Assembly (NCBI GenBank): GCA_009829735.1
Contig: CM020619.1
Span: 12,515,777 to 12,579,776 of the forward strand
DNA from: Pyropia yezoensis
Taxonomy: Eukaryota; Rhodophyta; Bangiophyceae; Bangiales; Bangiaceae
DNA length: 64,000 nucleotides
Direction: 5' to 3'
Part shown: one piece after another, positions 62,046-64,000 of the stretch
How positions within the stretch are numbered: position 1 is the first letter of the stretch
Layout of the letters: each line of letters opens with the position of its first letter
Notes under the pieces: model-generated
The model's input: the letters and a program-made list of their open reading frames with translations, nothing else
Databases searched by the model: none
Told to the model about the DNA's origin: nothing
Program-made: the position numbers and the translations under genes

Positions 62046-63866
62046 TTAGTAGTAAATCCAACTTGGATTTGAGGGTTTTTCGGCATTTATCGTCTTGAAT
62101 TTTCGTGTGGCCCGGTGGGCAGGTGCTGGGGTGGGAGATTCTGAGTGGCGAGATTCTGAGGGGACCCTGGGGGGATAAGGGGAGGAACAGCGGGGCTTGG
62201 CCCTGCTTCCCCGTGCCGACCAAGAAACTGTTGGACCACACACCATCTTCTTGTTTGTCAGTGGGGGGATTGCCCCACAACAGGGACAGAGTGTGTGCGA
62301 CTTGCACTTCTTCCGGTTCCCCCGACACAAGAGGCAGCCCTTGCGCACCGCCCCAACTTGGGTGTCGCGTGTGCGAGTGGTTTTTGCCACAACGGCGGCG
62401 GCGCGCGGAAGGGCCGTCGCCGAGGATGCCGAGGCGGCGACTGCCGCTACCAAAGTGGCAGATGCGGCGCCGCCAACCGCACCAATACCAGCCCCGACAG
62501 CAACAGACCCGTCACGGGCAGCAGCGGGGGCAGAGCCCGCACCGACAGCCGCACCGACGAAGCCTCCACCCGCACCGACGCACGAACCAGCGGCACCGCC
62601 CACCGCACCACACGCACCACGGCCGCCCACAACTGCGCCAGGGGGAGCAGTCGGCACCCCCCCCCCACCAGCGACACCGGACAGCGGGGGAGTGCCAGCC
62701 GCACCACGGCCACCACGGCCGACAGCCGCACCAGCCCCAGCAGGACCAGCACCACCTCCCTCACCGGCAGCACCCCCCGCCGCACAACCCGCACAATGGG
62801 CACGATCAGCACCGCGGGGGGGAGCATTCGGCCTCCCCCCCGACGCCAGAACAGGCGCCCAGGAGGCAGCAGCCGCACCGCCACCCCCCCGACCAGCAAC
62901 ACGAACAGCACGCCCAGAGGGACCAGCAGCAGCACCCACCCTCAGGGAAGAACAACCCAAAGCAGCCCCCCCCGGCACAAAAGCAGCAGCACCCACGCTA
63001 GCACCACCAGGGGACGCGCAGGACCCGCCAGAGACCGCCCCACCCACCGCCGCACGCGCACCGACCGCCAAGGAAGCGCCGCCGCCGCCCGCCGCCAGCC
63101 GCCCGCCAACCGCACCCACAGACCCCGCAGGGGCACCGCCAGACGCCACCACAGGGACAGGGACCGCCGGAGAGGGGGAAGAGGGGGGAGCAGGGGGAAC
63201 AGACAAAGAAGGAGCAGAAAGAGACGGACGCAAAGGCTCAAACGCAGACCCAGAGCCCGAACCCGAGCCGCCCACCGCGGCCGCGATCCCACAAAACGAA
63301 GAGGAGGGTGGGAAAAATCCAGCGCACCCACCGCTGTCACTTGAGCACCCCGGGGTCGCCCCCGGGGTGCCGCAAAACACCTGCGCTTCACCCCCCGCCA
63401 GGGTGCAAGCGCCGCCGCACAACGAACGCAACACAGAACCGTTAAGCACAAGATCTGGGCCAATATAACCCCCTGTGATCCCACCGGCCGGTATCTGGCT
63501 TCTCGCCCGCGAGGCTGACGGTGGTTTACAACTGGCGGTCGGCGGCGCACCCAGGCGGACGATCGGCCGGGCCGTCCTGTGACGGCGCCGGCTAGGCGGC
63601 AGCAGCTGCCGGCAGGTACGGTGGCGCCTGCTCCTCCCCCCTCCTCGTCCCCTACCGGCCGCTCGCGCGCTTTCCCGCCACCATCCCTTCCCCCGCCCCT
63701 GCCGACTGCCTGAAGCGGCGCCGCTTGCGGCAGCGGGATGGGCCCCTGGCAGACTCGTCCCCGTGGGCGGGCCGTTTATTTGGCGGGACGCTCGGCGCGG
63801 CTGTCGACTCGGGCGCCGGCCACAGGCGCCTTCATAGGCGGCCGCGCGGGCTCTCCCTCCGGGCAC
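62046..63866 (-). CDS. Low-complexity open frame with Cys-rich C-terminus, uncertain
   Basis: The minus-strand frame is open for 606 codons. Most of it is Gly/Ala/Val/Ser-rich, and the antisense frame (62197-63468) is equally open and Pro/Ala/Thr-rich, so openness alone proves little. The last 110 residues are more informative. RDTQVGAVRKGCLLCRGNRKKC leads into KSHTLCPCCGAIPPL and KKMVCGPTVSW, a set of paired cysteines resembling the zinc-ribbon tail of piggyBac-type transposases. No catalytic domain precedes it. It may be the last exon or remnant of a transposase, or a distinct zinc-binding protein. The upstream start is a guess. Confidence 0.35.
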   Translation of the reverse strand: MPGGRARAAAYEGACGRRPSRQPRRASRQINGPPTGTSLPGAHPAAASGAASGSRQGRGKGWWRESARAAGRGRGGGRSRRHRTCRQLLPPSRRRHRTARPIVRLGAPPTASCKPPSASRARSQIPAGGITGGYIGPDLVLNGSVLRSLCGGACTLAGGEAQVFCGTPGATPGCSSDSGGCAGFFPPSSSFCGIAAAVGGSGSGSGSAFEPLRPSLSAPSLSVPPAPPSSPSPAVPVPVVASGGAPAGSVGAVGGRLAAGGGGASLAVGARAAVGGAVSGGSCASPGGASVGAAAFVPGGAALGCSSLRVGAAAGPSGRAVRVAGRGGGGAAAASWAPVLASGGRPNAPPRGADRAHCAGCAAGGAAGEGGGAGPAGAGAAVGRGGRGAAGTPPLSGVAGGGGVPTAPPGAVVGGRGACGAVGGAAGSCVGAGGGFVGAAVGAGSAPAAARDGSVAVGAGIGAVGGAASATLVAAVAASASSATALPRAAAVVAKTTRTRDTQVGAVRKGCLLCRGNRKKCKSHTLCPCCGAIPPLTNKKMVCGPTVSWSARGSRAKPRCSSPYPPRVPSESRHSESPTPAPAHRATRKFKTINAEKPSNPSWIYY

Positions 63867-64000
63867 TCAGTGCCTGGTAGCGTCCGTCGTTTTGCCCCGC
63901 GTGCGAGGCCAGCCGACGGCTACCCGTGCTTGCCACGTGGTCCGCGCAGACTGCGCGTTTGTACGTGCTTAGTATGGGTGACACCCCGCCGCGAGGCGCT

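Noticed and set aside
62197-63468. 423-codon plus-strand Pro/Ala/Thr-rich frame
   Set aside because: It is the antisense of the equally open minus frame, and the only motif-like sequence (paired cysteines) is on the minus strand.

Overview
This is a GC-rich nuclear window from a eukaryote, dominated by transposable elements. There are no bacterial operons or Shine-Dalgarno sites. It holds Ty3/gypsy LTR retrotransposons with chromodomains, eukaryotic cut-and-paste transposons (CACTA/Plavaka-like, hAT, PIF/Harbinger), candidate spliceosomal introns and large secreted multidomain proteins. The composition and the malectin-PKD-TIG-propeller proteins make a GC-rich alga (for example a bangiophyte red alga) my best guess. 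This is an inference, not a proof.

Layout. (1) 1-22.4 kb: a decayed Plavaka/CACTA-like transposase gene on the minus strand lies head-to-head with a second, different CACTA-like (Tnp2) transposase gene on the plus strand. The minus gene is split by a young chromovirus (2599-12843, 5-bp target duplication ATCAG). The block 1691-16501 is tandemly duplicated as 16502-21606. In the second copy the retroelement has collapsed to a solo LTR whose diagnostic bases show it is a 5'LTR/3'LTR recombinant. (2) 22.4-31.5 kb: mostly non-coding, with two weak uncharacterised gene models, a promoter-like island, a G-rich tract and a dead Harbinger transposase. (3) 31.5-44 kb: a large inverted duplication. Each arm carries a gene of about 1,080 codons for a secreted malectin/PKD/PA14-like/TIG/six-bladed-propeller protein. 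The two genes are tail to tail, and the spacer holds a 666-bp deleted hAT element and a third copy of a dispersed repeat. (4) 44-49 kb: low-complexity DNA with one small four-helix membrane protein gene. (5) 49.07-51.72 kb: a complete hAT element killed by three in-frame stops. (6) 52.3-61.96 kb: a second chromovirus, on the minus strand, with intact gag and pol. (7) 62-64 kb: a low-complexity open frame with a cysteine-rich C-terminus.

The most interesting system is the architecture shared by the two divergent chromoviruses. Both end gag with the same slippery heptamer GGGAAAC six bases before the gag stop, with pol in the -1 frame and a hairpin downstream. Both also carry a long, apparently distantly related gene of unknown function on the opposite strand, placed convergently between pol and the 3' LTR. 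They also share a nearly identical primer-binding site. Together this suggests a lineage of chromoviruses expressing Pol by programmed -1 frameshifting and encoding an antisense accessory protein.
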